Below, piece by piece: positions 1 through 9,440 of a DNA stretch of 64,000 nt. Below the pieces are notes generated by a model that was given only the letters and a program-made list of their open reading frames with translations, searched no databases and had not been told where the DNA came from. The stretch spans positions 16,995 to 80,994 of the forward strand of contig DLRL01000037.1 in NCBI GenBank assembly GCA_002501085.1, in the 5' to 3' direction. Made by a program: the position numbers and the translations under genes. How positions within the stretch are numbered: the first letter of the stretch is position 1; the number at the start of each line of letters is the position of its first letter. Source of the stretch: Gemmatimonadales bacterium UBA7889. Lineage in GTDB: Bacteria > Gemmatimonadota > Gemmatimonadetes > Longimicrobiales > Gaopeijiaceae.

Positions 1-131
1 TGGTTTGCATACCACTGGCAGAAGTCACCTAAGGCAGAGAGAGCATAAGTTAGGTGGGGATGAGAAAGCTTATTGGGTCACTATCAGGTACGCCCTCACT
101 GCGTTACCTGGACCGTCATTAGTACCGCGCT

Positions 132-830
132 GTGTTCAGGGGCTTGTTCCAATTCGTCACAAGCGTTTTCTTGCCTCGTCGAAAGACCCCTTCAGGCACC
201 CAGGTTTGGACTGCGCGGCTTCGTTCAGGAGCAAGACTTCGGATGAGAAAGCACTGGCTGATAGGCGGACTTGCCAGCCTCCTCGCACTCGCAGGTCTAG
301 CATTCACATTCATCCAGGAAGGGCCTCTGGATCCTCCTGAATTTGAAGACATGGTTGAGGCGGAATACCCGTCGGGCCAGCCGATCGCATTTCCCCATGA
401 TCAGCACGCTGGTAGTCAGCCTGGCCAGAGCAACATGGACTGCCAGTATTGTCACTATTCAGCGGAGCGATCCGTCGATGCGGGTATACCGCCGGTATCG
501 GCTTGCTGGGGCTGCCACCAGGCTATTCCCGGTAGTAACAATCCGGAGGAAGTAGCAAGAATTCAGCAGTACATGCAGAGCGGAGACCCTATTCCTTGGG
601 TTCGTATCTACAAGGTTGCGGACCATGTGCACTTCCCTCACATGCGTCACTTGAATGCTGGCCTTGAGTGCCAACAGTGTCACGGCGAGGTACAGGAGAT
701 GCAGGTCCTCGACAGTCGTGACCCTGCTTGGGGCGGTGACAATATGGGCTGGTGTGTGGAGTGCCACCGCCAGCCGGATGATACTGGAAAAGCACAGGCC
801 TCTACTGACTGCACGGTGTGCCACTACTGA
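132..830 (+). CDS. actA: Alternative complex III pentaheme cytochrome c subunit ActA
   Basis: Membrane-anchored multiheme cytochrome c, the electron-exit subunit of alternative complex III, a quinol-oxidising complex that replaces cytochrome bc1. The 232-residue product has one hydrophobic segment at about 42-61 and five CXXCH haem sites at 104-108, 125-129, 180-184, 208-212 and 227-231, the number usual for ActA. It opens a six-gene run with the canonical actABCDEF order, and its TGA overlaps the next start (TGATG). The start is uncertain. The GTG at 132 has no clear ribosome site, and an in-frame ATG at 243 (195 residues, directly before the membrane anchor) follows an AGGAG. An in-frame TAG at 120-122 rules out anything earlier. 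The family assignment rests on haem count plus neighbours and is firm; only the N-terminus is in doubt. Confidence 0.9.
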   Translation: MFRGLFQFVTSVFLPRRKTPSGTQVWTARLRSGARLRMRKHWLIGGLASLLALAGLAFTFIQEGPLDPPEFEDMVEAEYPSGQPIAFPHDQHAGSQPGQSNMDCQYCHYSAERSVDAGIPPVSACWGCHQAIPGSNNPEEVARIQQYMQSGDPIPWVRIYKVADHVHFPHMRHLNAGLECQQCHGEVQEMQVLDSRDPAWGGDNMGWCVECHRQPDDTGKAQASTDCTVCHY

Positions 831-3800
831 TGGCTGAGAATAAGAGTATGAAAGATGGGATCAAACGCCGGGACTTCTTAAGGGTACTCGGTGTGTCAGG
901 TGCTGGAGCAACACTCACAGGGTGCTCAACCGAAAAAGTTGAGCGCCTGCTTCCGTATGTGGTAGCTCCTGATGATATCACACCCGGAGTGTCGACTTGG
1001 TACACGACGGTTTGTGACGGTTGCTCAGCTCAATGCGGGATGTGGGTGCGCACCCGAGAAGGGAGAGCGATCAAAGTTGAGGGCAACCCGAACCATCCGG
1101 TCTCAGAAGGGGGTCTTTGCTCGAAGGGCCACGCCACATTGCAACATCTCTATCATCCAGATCGCTTTCTTGGGCCGATGATCCGCGACGGTAGTGAATT
1201 ACGGCAGGTGACATGGGAAGAGGCAGAATCACTGCTTGCTGCCCGTCTTGGTTCCGCTCAAAACCCGATGCTTATCAACGGCCGGATGGGGCCTAGCCTC
1301 AACAAACTTGTGGATGAATTTGTTGAAGGCATAGGTGGTTTCAGGGTTAGCTATGACGCGATTTCAGATGCTCCGCTAGCTGAAGCTGCCCGGATTGTTT
1401 ATGGCACAACTGGGATCCCACAATATGACCTTGAGAACGCCCGATTTCTGCTTTCATTTGGCAATGACTTTATCGAAACCGGGTCATCACCAGTAGCGCA
1501 CAATAAGGGCCTTGCACGGATGAGTTCAGTGGATGTTGCAGGGTCAAAGGGTCGTTTTGTTTACCTTGGCCCTCGCCTTTCACTGACCGGATTGAATGCG
1601 GACAAGTGGATTCCGATACGACCTGGTACCGAGGCTGCTGTAGCGCTCGCGATGGCAGCAGTCATTGCTGGAGATGATCCCGAGGCTGCAGGTCCTTACT
1701 CTAACGTTCTCCAAGCGTACAATCCTCAAGTTGCTGCACAGGTAGCAGGAGTGACTGAGGATGCGATATTTGAACTCGCAGAGGATTTTGCATCGGAAGC
1801 TCCTACCCTAGCCTTAGGTCCCGGCGTGGGTGCACATCACCGTGGAGCAACGGCGGCGAACATCGCCGTCATGATCCTGAACCATGTTGCAGGTAATGTC
1901 GGCCGCACAGTGCTCTATGACGCTCCGGTGGATGGAGTGGTGAGTGCTTATGCTGACATCGAAGCCACTGTTAGTGCTATGGCCTCGGGTGAGTCAGAAG
2001 TCGTGATGGTTCACGGGGCAAACCCCGTTTACTCAATGCCCTCCCAGGCGGGTTTTGCCGAAGCCTTCGCCCAAGTTCCATTCAAGGTCTCTTTTGCCTC
2101 AGCATTGGATGAGACATCGGAGATGGCAGACCTTATTCTCCCGGATCGGCACTTTCTTGAAGCTTGGGGAGACTCCAGCCCACTCGCAGGGGTTGTCGCA
2201 GTACAGCAGCCGGTTATGCAGCCTGTGCCTCATTTTGATTCGAAGCAGACTGGCGACGTACTTCTCTCTGTGGCTAACAGGCTCAGGGGTGAGGGTGATG
2301 TGGCAACGTTCTATGACTATGTGCGAGAATCCCACCGATCTTTGCACGATGAAGCAGACAGCGATTTTGAGGATGCCTGGCAGGAACTTTTGCGGACAGG
2401 TATGGCAGACACCAGGCGCGAGGAGGCCGAGGCTCTAGAGCTACAGTTCCCAGAGATCGCGCTTAGCTTCGAGGTCCCCACATTTGATGCACCGGGAGAC
2501 TTGACTCTCCTCGTTCACCCGTCTCCTCGATTTGGGGCTGGTGAATTTTCGAACAGTCCGTGGCTACAGGAGCTACCGGACCCCGTCTCCAAGATTGTTT
2601 GGCACTCTTGGCTGGAGATGAACCCACACACTGCTGAACTGCGCGGAATCCGTGAGGGTGACATTGTCACTGTGACTTCGCCGCATGGCTCACTTGAAGT
2701 ACCTGTTTGGCTTTACCCAGGGATTAGAGAGGACGTAGTCGCTTTGGCTATGGGTGGTGGCCACACGGGCATGGGACGCTATGCAGATGATAAGGGAGTC
2801 AATGCGCTCGGATTGATTCCGTCGACCTCTGAGCAGCTATCAGGTGCCTTAGTGACTACAGTGACTTCAGTCACCGTAATTCCCACTGGTGAAAACCGAC
2901 GAATTGCCACAGTAGAAGGATCGAATGACCAACACGATCGAATGATTGCTCCGGCAGTTGCTTTGGCTGACCTGGGCCATGCTGGAGACAATGAGCATGA
3001 GGAGGGGGGTCACGAAGAGTTTAGAGAGCTTCAGGGGGTCGGTGGCTTTATCCCTGTTCCTGCTGACGAAGGAGCACCGACCGCATTTCCTTTAGAGGGA
3101 TCACGCCACGGACTTTATGCTGACGCACAAGAGGGACCGCGTTGGGCAATGGCCATTGACTTGGACAAGTGCACGGGCTGTAGCGCCTGCGTGACAGCAT
3201 GTCAGGCCGAAAACAATGTCCCCTGGGTCGGAGAAGAACAGATTCTTATGGGTCGGGATATGAACTGGGTTCGTATCGAGCGCTTCTACGAACAGGTTGA
3301 TGCGACTCAGGCTGGGGATCTGGACGTGCGTTTCTTGCCTATGATTTGCCAGCACTGTGGCAATGCCCCTTGTGAGACGGTGTGTCCGGTGTTTGCGACA
3401 TACCATACACCCGAAGGCCTGAATGCTCAGGTCTACAACCGTTGTGTCGGTACCCGGTACTGTGCGAACAATTGCCCCTATAAAGTGAGGGTTTTCAACT
3501 GGTATAGGTACACTGATGAGGTACCAGAGCCCCTAAATTGGCAATGGAATCCTGATGTCACTGTTCGGGATAACGGGGTCATGGAGAAATGCAGCTTCTG
3601 TGTGCAGAGAATCCGCGAGGTGCAGAACCGTGCGGCACTGGAGGGCGAGAGAGAAGTCCGTGATCATGAGGTCGTCCCGGCATGTGAACAGAGCTGTCCA
3701 GCCGAGGCGATTGTTTTTGGCAATATCCGAGATCCCAATGCCCGTATCACACAGGTTTCGTCCAGTGAGCGAACGTATCGTGTTTTAGAGGACCTAAATA

Positions 3801-3871
3801 CCCAGCCTGCTGTGAACTACCTCAAGAAGGTCACGTTCCATGAGGTGGCATCTGTGGGACATGAGGAATGA
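830..3871 (+). CDS. actB: Alternative complex III iron-sulfur/molybdopterin-like subunit ActB
   Basis: Large extracytoplasmic subunit of alternative complex III. From the ATG at 830 the product is 1013 residues. The N-terminus has a twin-arginine signal (KRRDFL, 12-17) followed by a lipobox (LTGC, Cys32), so it is probably Tat-exported and lipidated. Residues about 55-720 resemble the molybdopterin oxidoreductase fold. The C-terminal ferredoxin-like region carries cysteine groups at 781/784/787/791, 840/843/848/852, 872/878/882, 921/924 and 952/956, suited to several Fe-S clusters. In the family this domain relays electrons and no molybdenum is bound. Unusually, a full CX2CX3C plus a fourth cysteine (62, 65, 69, 97) is also kept near the N-terminus, as in true molybdoenzymes. 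The GTG at 818 is possible, but the TGATG overlap with actA favours 830. Confidence 0.92.
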   Translation: MAENKSMKDGIKRRDFLRVLGVSGAGATLTGCSTEKVERLLPYVVAPDDITPGVSTWYTTVCDGCSAQCGMWVRTREGRAIKVEGNPNHPVSEGGLCSKGHATLQHLYHPDRFLGPMIRDGSELRQVTWEEAESLLAARLGSAQNPMLINGRMGPSLNKLVDEFVEGIGGFRVSYDAISDAPLAEAARIVYGTTGIPQYDLENARFLLSFGNDFIETGSSPVAHNKGLARMSSVDVAGSKGRFVYLGPRLSLTGLNADKWIPIRPGTEAAVALAMAAVIAGDDPEAAGPYSNVLQAYNPQVAAQVAGVTEDAIFELAEDFASEAPTLALGPGVGAHHRGATAANIAVMILNHVAGNVGRTVLYDAPVDGVVSAYADIEATVSAMASGESEVVMVHGANPVYSMPSQAGFAEAFAQVPFKVSFASALDETSEMADLILPDRHFLEAWGDSSPLAGVVAVQQPVMQPVPHFDSKQTGDVLLSVANRLRGEGDVATFYDYVRESHRSLHDEADSDFEDAWQELLRTGMADTRREEAEALELQFPEIALSFEVPTFDAPGDLTLLVHPSPRFGAGEFSNSPWLQELPDPVSKIVWHSWLEMNPHTAELRGIREGDIVTVTSPHGSLEVPVWLYPGIREDVVALAMGGGHTGMGRYADDKGVNALGLIPSTSEQLSGALVTTVTSVTVIPTGENRRIATVEGSNDQHDRMIAPAVALADLGHAGDNEHEEGGHEEFRELQGVGGFIPVPADEGAPTAFPLEGSRHGLYADAQEGPRWAMAIDLDKCTGCSACVTACQAENNVPWVGEEQILMGRDMNWVRIERFYEQVDATQAGDLDVRFLPMICQHCGNAPCETVCPVFATYHTPEGLNAQVYNRCVGTRYCANNCPYKVRVFNWYRYTDEVPEPLNWQWNPDVTVRDNGVMEKCSFCVQRIREVQNRAALEGEREVRDHEVVPACEQSCPAEAIVFGNIRDPNARITQVSSSERTYRVLEDLNTQPAVNYLKKVTFHEVASVGHEE

Positions 3872-5244
3872 CTTTGGTGCCTGAGGGACGAACGGCTCGT
3901 GGTGCGGTCCCGCACCCCGACGTTCACACGTATGATGAAGTCAATCGTGATGTTCTTCGGGCACTCGAAACTCCGGGTAAGGCTTGGTGGGCACTTCTCG
4001 CGGTGGCTGCTGCGGGTGTGGTGCTTTTCTTTGGCGCCTGGGGTTGGCAACTCTACAAGGGCATCGGTGTCAGCGGCCTCAACTCACCGGTCGGGTGGGG
4101 CGTCTATATCACAACATTTGTATTCTGGGTTGGTATTGCGCACTCAGGGACGCTGATTTCAGCGATTCTTTTTCTGTTCCGGTCCCCGTGGCGGCAATCA
4201 ATTTATCGCGCTGCTGAGGCGATGACGGTGTTCGCCGTTATGACCGCAGGTCTGTTTCCACTAATTCACGTTGGGCGACTCTGGCACGCGTATTGGCTGA
4301 TTCCATATCCAAACTCCCGCTTCCTATGGCCTAATTTTAAGTCACCACTGGTTTGGGATGTATTCGCGATTACTACTTACTTTACGGTATCGGCGACATT
4401 TTTCTACTTAGGCGCAATTCCAGATATTGCAGCCGCTCGAGACCGAGCAACCGGCTTGAGGAAGAAGCTTTACCAAGTGATCTCACTAGGATGGCGAGGC
4501 ACTGACTCTCAGTGGCACCACTTCGGGAAGGCGTACATCTTTCTAGCCGCACTAGCCACACCCCTCGTGCTCTCTGTGCACTCGGTTGTGTCTTGGGACT
4601 TTGCTGTGGCGATTGTGCCAGGATGGCACGCTACAATTTTCGCTCCCTATTTTGTTGCTGGCGCGATCTTCTCGGGCGTAGCGATGGTGATTACGCTCGT
4701 TGTACCCATCAGAAAGATTTTTGGCCTTGAGGCATACCTCACGACCAAGCATTTCGATGCGATGGCGAAGTTGTGTTTGCTTACCTCGCTGATCGTACTT
4801 TACGCATACCTATCTGAGTTTTTCTTAGCTTGGTATAGCGGAGAAGAGATAGAGAGAACTGCATTCTCGAATCGTCTTTTTGGTGACTATTGGTGGGCAA
4901 CATGGACGATGCTGACTTGTAATGGATTCGTTCCGATCATGCTCTGGTTTAGACGTATCAGGCACTCAATCCCAGCGCTCTTTGTAATCTCGATTTTCAT
5001 TAATATTGGAATGTGGTTTGAGCGTTATGTGATCGTCGTTACTTCACTGCACCACGAGTATGAGCCGTTTGCATGGGGTATTTATCGCCCATCATTGACG
5101 GAAATGGCACTTCTTGTAGGCAGCTTCTGTTGGTTCGGATTCTGGTTTCTCCTGTTCACCAGACTCCTGCCGCCCATCGCAATCGCTGAGCTCAAGGAAG
5201 TCCTTCCTGCACCTACACGAAAGAAGACCGGGGAGGCCTATTGA
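3868..5244 (+). CDS. actC: Alternative complex III integral membrane subunit ActC (NrfD/PsrC family)
   Basis: Polytopic membrane protein of 458 residues with about ten hydrophobic segments, belonging to the NrfD/PsrC quinol-interacting family. In alternative complex III this subunit carries a quinol site and docks ActB. The start ATG at 3868 overlaps the actB stop in an ATGA, indicating translational coupling. The soluble N-terminus (about 35 residues) precedes the first helix. Residues around 130-150 (LFPLIHVGRLWHAYWLIPYP) match the conserved loop between helices in this family. ActF (6417-7721) is its paralogue in the same operon. Together they form the membrane core. No anomaly seen. Confidence 0.92.
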   Translation: MTLVPEGRTARGAVPHPDVHTYDEVNRDVLRALETPGKAWWALLAVAAAGVVLFFGAWGWQLYKGIGVSGLNSPVGWGVYITTFVFWVGIAHSGTLISAILFLFRSPWRQSIYRAAEAMTVFAVMTAGLFPLIHVGRLWHAYWLIPYPNSRFLWPNFKSPLVWDVFAITTYFTVSATFFYLGAIPDIAAARDRATGLRKKLYQVISLGWRGTDSQWHHFGKAYIFLAALATPLVLSVHSVVSWDFAVAIVPGWHATIFAPYFVAGAIFSGVAMVITLVVPIRKIFGLEAYLTTKHFDAMAKLCLLTSLIVLYAYLSEFFLAWYSGEEIERTAFSNRLFGDYWWATWTMLTCNGFVPIMLWFRRIRHSIPALFVISIFINIGMWFERYVIVVTSLHHEYEPFAWGIYRPSLTEMALLVGSFCWFGFWFLLFTRLLPPIAIAELKEVLPAPTRKKTGEAY

Positions 5245-5762
5245 TGGAAAATGCTACAGGCCTGCTTGCCTCGTACGAATATCTTGACTCCACGGTTGAT
5301 GCAATCAAGGCACTCAAGAAGGCTGGATTCGAGACGGTTAAGGCGTACTCCCCTTATCCGGAACACCACATTGAAGACGCACTCGGTTACGGACAGAGCC
5401 CGGTACGTGTTTGGACACTTGTTGGCGGATTAACCGGCACGGCGACAGGGTTTGCACTAACCACCTGGGCGTCGATGGATTGGCCATTAGTGGTCGGCGG
5501 CAAGCCGATCGTGTCTATCCCCGCCTACATAATCATCGCATTTGAACTGACGATCCTATTTGGTGCGCTTGCTACGATCATTGGGCTCTTCGTTCTCAGT
5601 CGTCTCCCGTCAATCAAGCCGACAGTTGTATACGATCCTGAATTCAGCTCAGGACGCTATGGGGTTTATGTCGAAGGCAATCACCAGAGCCTAGAAGAGG
5701 CGCGGCAGATCATGAACGAACAGCAGCCCATTGAACTCAGAGAGGGCGAGCTTGATGACTAG
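5244..5762 (+). CDS. actD: Alternative complex III membrane subunit ActD (DUF3341)
   Basis: Small subunit of 172 residues with two hydrophobic helices at about 54-72 and 94-117 and a soluble N-terminal alpha/beta region, the DUF3341 layout seen in ActD. It lies between actC and actE as in other alternative complex III operons. The ATG at 5244 overlaps the actC stop as TGATG; a TTG one codon earlier is less likely. Its role is structural: in solved complexes ActD contacts ActC and ActF. No metal or haem ligands are visible, as expected. Confidence 0.88.
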   Translation: MENATGLLASYEYLDSTVDAIKALKKAGFETVKAYSPYPEHHIEDALGYGQSPVRVWTLVGGLTGTATGFALTTWASMDWPLVVGGKPIVSIPAYIIIAFELTILFGALATIIGLFVLSRLPSIKPTVVYDPEFSSGRYGVYVEGNHQSLEEARQIMNEQQPIELREGELDD

Positions 5763-6414
5763 CTCATGGCTGCCCCGAGCATTTTTCGCCGTAGTAGCAA
5801 TTGCTGCTTCAAGTGGCTGTAAGCCGCTTGATGACGGTATGGTGTTGATCTTCGGCAGGTCAATGCGTGATCAGCGTTCTTTCGACCCATATGAGAACAC
5901 GCAACCCTCACCCGAAAACTCTATCTCATTTTCCTCAGGAAATTATCCAACAGACTTCGGCGTTGTGAATATCGGACAACCCGAGGGAGTGAGCGTCCCA
6001 AGGTTTACCCAGGCGGACCTCGGGCTTCCAGGTATTGGTAGCTTGGTTGTTCAAGGGCTTAGTAATCCGCTTGATCCAACCGATCCTCGATCGAGAGAGA
6101 GAGGTGCGGAATTGTATACAAGGTTCTGCTCAGTTTGCCACGGAGAGGATGGAGTTGGTGCAAACGCATCCATCGCTGACAAACACCCTATGCTACCTGC
6201 CTACAACCTCTCGGGTGCTCAGGTAGCGGCATACAGTGACCAGTACCTTTATGCCATGATCCGTGTGGGGCGTGGACTGATGCCAGAGTATGGCAGTCGA
6301 ATCACTCACTTCGATCGCTGGAGTATTGTGAACTACGTGAGGGAGCTCCAACTGCAAGCGGGGAATGCGCCGGAGAATGGCATGTCCGGTGATAATCCGC
6401 CGGCAGGAGAATAG
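5755..6414 (+). CDS. actE: Alternative complex III monohaem cytochrome c lipoprotein ActE
   Basis: Lipidated monohaem cytochrome c, the second cytochrome subunit of alternative complex III. The 219-residue product begins with a signal peptide ending in a lipobox (ASSGC, Cys22). It has a single CSVCH haem site at 125-129 and a likely axial methionine at 176 (GLMPEYG), the class I cytochrome pattern. The ATG at 5755 lies inside the last codons of actD (8-nt overlap). An upstream TTG at 5731 would extend the product by eight residues ahead of a good signal peptide and is disfavoured. Three bases separate its stop from actF. Confidence 0.9.
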   Translation: MTSSWLPRAFFAVVAIAASSGCKPLDDGMVLIFGRSMRDQRSFDPYENTQPSPENSISFSSGNYPTDFGVVNIGQPEGVSVPRFTQADLGLPGIGSLVVQGLSNPLDPTDPRSRERGAELYTRFCSVCHGEDGVGANASIADKHPMLPAYNLSGAQVAAYSDQYLYAMIRVGRGLMPEYGSRITHFDRWSIVNYVRELQLQAGNAPENGMSGDNPPAGE

Positions 6415-6416
6415 GA

Positions 6417-7721
6417 ATGGCTCACATTCACGTGCCGGATCAAATTTCAGTGCGCCATCTTCCTCACTCAAGGAAAGCCAATCTTTTGATTGGTGCATTC
6501 ATAGTGGTGGGGCTTGTATCGTTCGTGATAAGATTGCTGCAGGACCCCCAAGCCGCCTGGATTAGCTACATCACGAACTGGCTGTACTTCACGAGCGTGT
6601 CTATGGGTGGCCTTTTGCTCGCGATTGCAACCTGGATTACAAAGGCAAAATGGAACTGGTCTATACGTCGGATTAGCCAGTCTTTTGTTGCGTTTCTTCC
6701 GTTCTCTTTCTTGCTCATGCTACCCATGCTGAGCCTTGGCGAGAGCTACTTCCCATGGATTGAGATGATGGCGGACGACCCTGTCGTCCAGAACAAGGCA
6801 GCATACCTCAACATGCCATTCTTGATCACCAGGAACGTTCTTGGGCTTGCCCTCCTCTTCGGGGTGGCACTGTACTTCGTCTACCTCGCTCTACGCCCTG
6901 ATATGGGCCTTAGTGCCCAGCAGCTTACTGAAGGCAAAAGGAGCGAAGCTTGGCAAGCTTTGCTGACACGGGGCTGGATGGGTCAAGAAAAGGAGGAAGT
7001 CCGTAGCTATAAGCGCATGACTGTGATTGCCCCAGCTTTTGTGATCATTTATGCGGTAGTCATGACAATGTTGAGCTATGACTGGGTCATGTCTCTGGAG
7101 CCACACTGGTTCAGCACGATGTTCGGTCCCTGGTTTTTCATGGGAGCATTCTGGATCGGCATAGCTGCGACAGCGCTATGGAGTGTGTACCTGAGGACGC
7201 AGCATGAGGATTTTCACAGGTACATCGGCCTACAGCAACGCCACGACATAGGGAAGTTGGCTTTCGCATTCTGTGTCTTTTGGACTTACCTATTCTTTAG
7301 CCAGTATATAGTCATTTGGTATGGTAAGCTTCCGTGGGAGCAAGCATGGATCATTAGGCGCTCCGATGAGGTTTGGGGCGGTCTGTCTGGATTGGTCATC
7401 CTCCTGTGTTTTGTGATTCCCTTTGCGGGGCTAATTGGGAGGACACCTAAGACGAAGCCAGTGCTCTTGGCTTTTTTCACCTCCATCATTCTTGTTGGCA
7501 TGTGGCTTGAAAGGTACGTAATGCTTGCTCCGTCGCTCCATCACCGAGGAGATCCGGTCTTCACGATCTGGCAGCCTCTTATAGGGCTGATGTTTTTAGG
7601 TTTGTACCTAGGGTCGGTGCGATGGTTTCTCGCAACGTTTCCAGCGATACAAGTGTGGCAACCGATGGTCGACCCCGAGACTAGGGAAGCCGAAATCCCT
7701 GTGGGTCTTGCTGCTGAATAG
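6417..7721 (+). CDS. actF: Alternative complex III integral membrane subunit ActF
   Basis: Polytopic membrane protein of 434 residues with about ten hydrophobic segments, a paralogue of ActC. It begins with a short hydrophilic arm before the first helix near residue 22. Late in the protein the stretch WLERYVMLAPSLHH matches the related position in ActC (WFERYVIVVTSLHH), which supports common origin. It closes the actABCDEF operon: the next gene is on the opposite strand, so the cytochrome oxidase genes that often follow this operon are not here. There is no obvious terminator in 7722-7796. Confidence 0.9.
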   Translation: MAHIHVPDQISVRHLPHSRKANLLIGAFIVVGLVSFVIRLLQDPQAAWISYITNWLYFTSVSMGGLLLAIATWITKAKWNWSIRRISQSFVAFLPFSFLLMLPMLSLGESYFPWIEMMADDPVVQNKAAYLNMPFLITRNVLGLALLFGVALYFVYLALRPDMGLSAQQLTEGKRSEAWQALLTRGWMGQEKEEVRSYKRMTVIAPAFVIIYAVVMTMLSYDWVMSLEPHWFSTMFGPWFFMGAFWIGIAATALWSVYLRTQHEDFHRYIGLQQRHDIGKLAFAFCVFWTYLFFSQYIVIWYGKLPWEQAWIIRRSDEVWGGLSGLVILLCFVIPFAGLIGRTPKTKPVLLAFFTSIILVGMWLERYVMLAPSLHHRGDPVFTIWQPLIGLMFLGLYLGSVRWFLATFPAIQVWQPMVDPETREAEIPVGLAAE

Positions 7722-7796
7722 CAACTATCGAATGAGAGTTTCAGAGAGCATCAAGGGGCTGGTACGCACTTAAATGCAGACAGTTGACTTGTTGGC

Positions 7797-8582
7797 TTAG
7801 CCCACTAATTCCTGAAGTATCTCTTCATGAAGGATCCCATTCGAGCTAACTCCTGAACCTCCATGGATTGTTGGCTGTCCCTGAAGTGTTGTGAAGCGAC
7901 CACCCGCTTCTGTCAGGATCGTAAGAAAAGGTCCAGCATCCCAGGGTGCCATTATTGGATCCACTTGTGCCTCTATTCTCCCTGTCGCAACAAGTGCATG
8001 GCCATAACAGTCCCCCCAGGTGCGAGAGAAAGCAGCGCGCTGTTGTAGCCGTCTCCATCCGGTCCCTTCGGGGCGGGCTAGGATCCTTTCGATGTCAGTT
8101 GTACAAACAACGGATTGCGGCAGTGAGCTGACGGATGACACAGAGCATAACTCACCATTCCAGGTGCAACCGTGACCTGCGCCTGCCGCGACGGTCTCTT
8201 CAAGAGCTGGAAAATGAGCAACCCCAACAACACTCTCACCGTCTACCTCTACGGCGATAAGGACCCCGAACAAAGGGACTCCCCTGGTAAAAGATCGAGT
8301 GGCGTCTATTGGATCGAGAATCCATCGGACTCGGGCACCTTGATTAGATTCACCGAATTCTTCACCGAGAATTGAATCACCGGGGAATCGCTCTTTGATT
8401 TTCTGTCGAATCAGTTTCTCGGCCTTCCGATCAGCAACGGTAACGGGAGAACCATCTCCCTTGGCATCTGCGTCGACGATGCCGCCGAAGTACTTTAGAG
8501 TGAGTGCCCCCGCATCCTGTGCTAGTTCTACGGCAAAATCCAACAACTCACGAATCTCGCTAGTACCTAGTTTGTCATTCAC
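7797..8582 (-). CDS. hisN: Histidinol-phosphatase, inositol monophosphatase family
   Basis: Mg-dependent phosphatase of 261 residues. Family metal-binding motifs are visible: GEE at 73-75, DPIDAT at 90-95 and WDAG at 214-217. The combination of TRSFTRGVPLFG after the DPID motif and RTWGDCYG at 187-194 is typical of the HisN type, which dephosphorylates L-histidinol phosphate in histidine synthesis. A general inositol-phosphatase role cannot be excluded. The usual Gly of DPIDGT is Ala here. The start is a GTG with no good ribosome site. The gene lies 45 bp downstream of trmJ on the same strand, so tatA-trmJ-hisN may be one transcript. No other his genes are nearby. Confidence 0.8.
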   Translation of the reverse strand: MNDKLGTSEIRELLDFAVELAQDAGALTLKYFGGIVDADAKGDGSPVTVADRKAEKLIRQKIKERFPGDSILGEEFGESNQGARVRWILDPIDATRSFTRGVPLFGVLIAVEVDGESVVGVAHFPALEETVAAGAGHGCTWNGELCSVSSVSSLPQSVVCTTDIERILARPEGTGWRRLQQRAAFSRTWGDCYGHALVATGRIEAQVDPIMAPWDAGPFLTILTEAGGRFTTLQGQPTIHGGSGVSSNGILHEEILQELVG

Positions 8583-8627
8583 TAGAATTGAGGGTTAGGG
8601 CATCGAATGCTGTTCTGGAAAATAGAT

Positions 8628-9440
8628 TCAAGGAGTTGTATCTGGATCATGTCCGGCTTGCTTTCGGTTGATGTAGTGATCGATTTCGTAACCGATTGCC
8701 CCGAGAAGTCGAGCTTCTCGTAGGTCAGGCGTAGCACGTGATACGATCGTACGGATCGTACGCATTACTGCTGAAGGCTCTCGGGCCTTGAAGAACTCGA
8801 TGCGATGCAGCCCCGTCTCTATGGCAGCGTAGGTCTCTTCTAGCTCGTCCTGAGTTGGGGGACGACTTGCTCGGCGCCCTTGGGGCAGGGAGTGTTCGCC
8901 ACCACTTACAGCGAGGAAGATTTCGTAGGCAGCTACAAGACAAGCTTGGGCCAGGTTAAGGCTAGGGTGTTCCGGGTCGGTTGGGATGACCATCACCGCA
9001 TGGCAAAGATCCAGAGCTTCATTTGTGAGACCTCGGTCTTCACGACCGAGGATGATTGTCACTGTGCCTGTTGCTGCTCGCTCCACCAGGAGGGGTCCAG
9101 CCTCACGCGGCCTGATGTAATTTCGCCCAGCAGTTCTTGCCCGCCCAGTTGTGCCCAAGATAAAGGAAGCATCACCTACAGCATCCTGCAGCGTAGTGTG
9201 TAGCGTCGTCGCGCTGATGAGGTCTGCACTGCGGTGAGCGATCCCTTCGATGCGATAAGCATCAAACTCTTCAGGGTTTACCAGGCGGAGTGTCTTGAGT
9301 CCAAAGTTCTGCATAACTCGGGTGACCCCGGCGATATTCACCACGTTCTTGGGATGGTCAAGAACGATAGCGATACGAGAAAGCAGGTCGTAACTCACGG
9401 CAGCTGTCAGTTGATGTCCCTGTTCGTTACTCCTCTCCAT
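8628..9440 (-). CDS. trmJ: SPOUT RNA 2'-O-methyltransferase, TrmJ/TrmH family
   Basis: S-adenosylmethionine-dependent RNA ribose methyltransferase of the knotted SPOUT fold. From the ATG at 9440 it is 270 residues. It starts with the family motif around VLDHPKNVVNIAGVTRVMQNFG (26-47), has LGREDRGLTNEAL at 131-143, and ends the fold with IPTDPEHPSLNLAQAC at 152-167. The length and a C-terminal extension of about 100 residues fit TrmJ, which modifies position 32 of tRNAs. Another TrmH-type target is possible. The reading frame is open further upstream, but those residues are antisense to tatA. The chosen ATG overlaps the end of tatA by 14 bp, implying coupling. Confident family, less certain substrate. 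Confidence 0.82.
   Translation of the reverse strand: MERSNEQGHQLTAAVSYDLLSRIAIVLDHPKNVVNIAGVTRVMQNFGLKTLRLVNPEEFDAYRIEGIAHRSADLISATTLHTTLQDAVGDASFILGTTGRARTAGRNYIRPREAGPLLVERAATGTVTIILGREDRGLTNEALDLCHAVMVIPTDPEHPSLNLAQACLVAAYEIFLAVSGGEHSLPQGRRASRPPTQDELEETYAAIETGLHRIEFFKAREPSAVMRTIRTIVSRATPDLREARLLGAIGYEIDHYINRKQAGHDPDTTP

Noticed and set aside
60..122. 20-codon frame ending in TAG just before actA and in frame with it
   Set aside because: Its ATG directly abuts GGTGGGG with no spacing and the peptide has no recognisable feature. It could be a leader peptide, but nothing else supports it.
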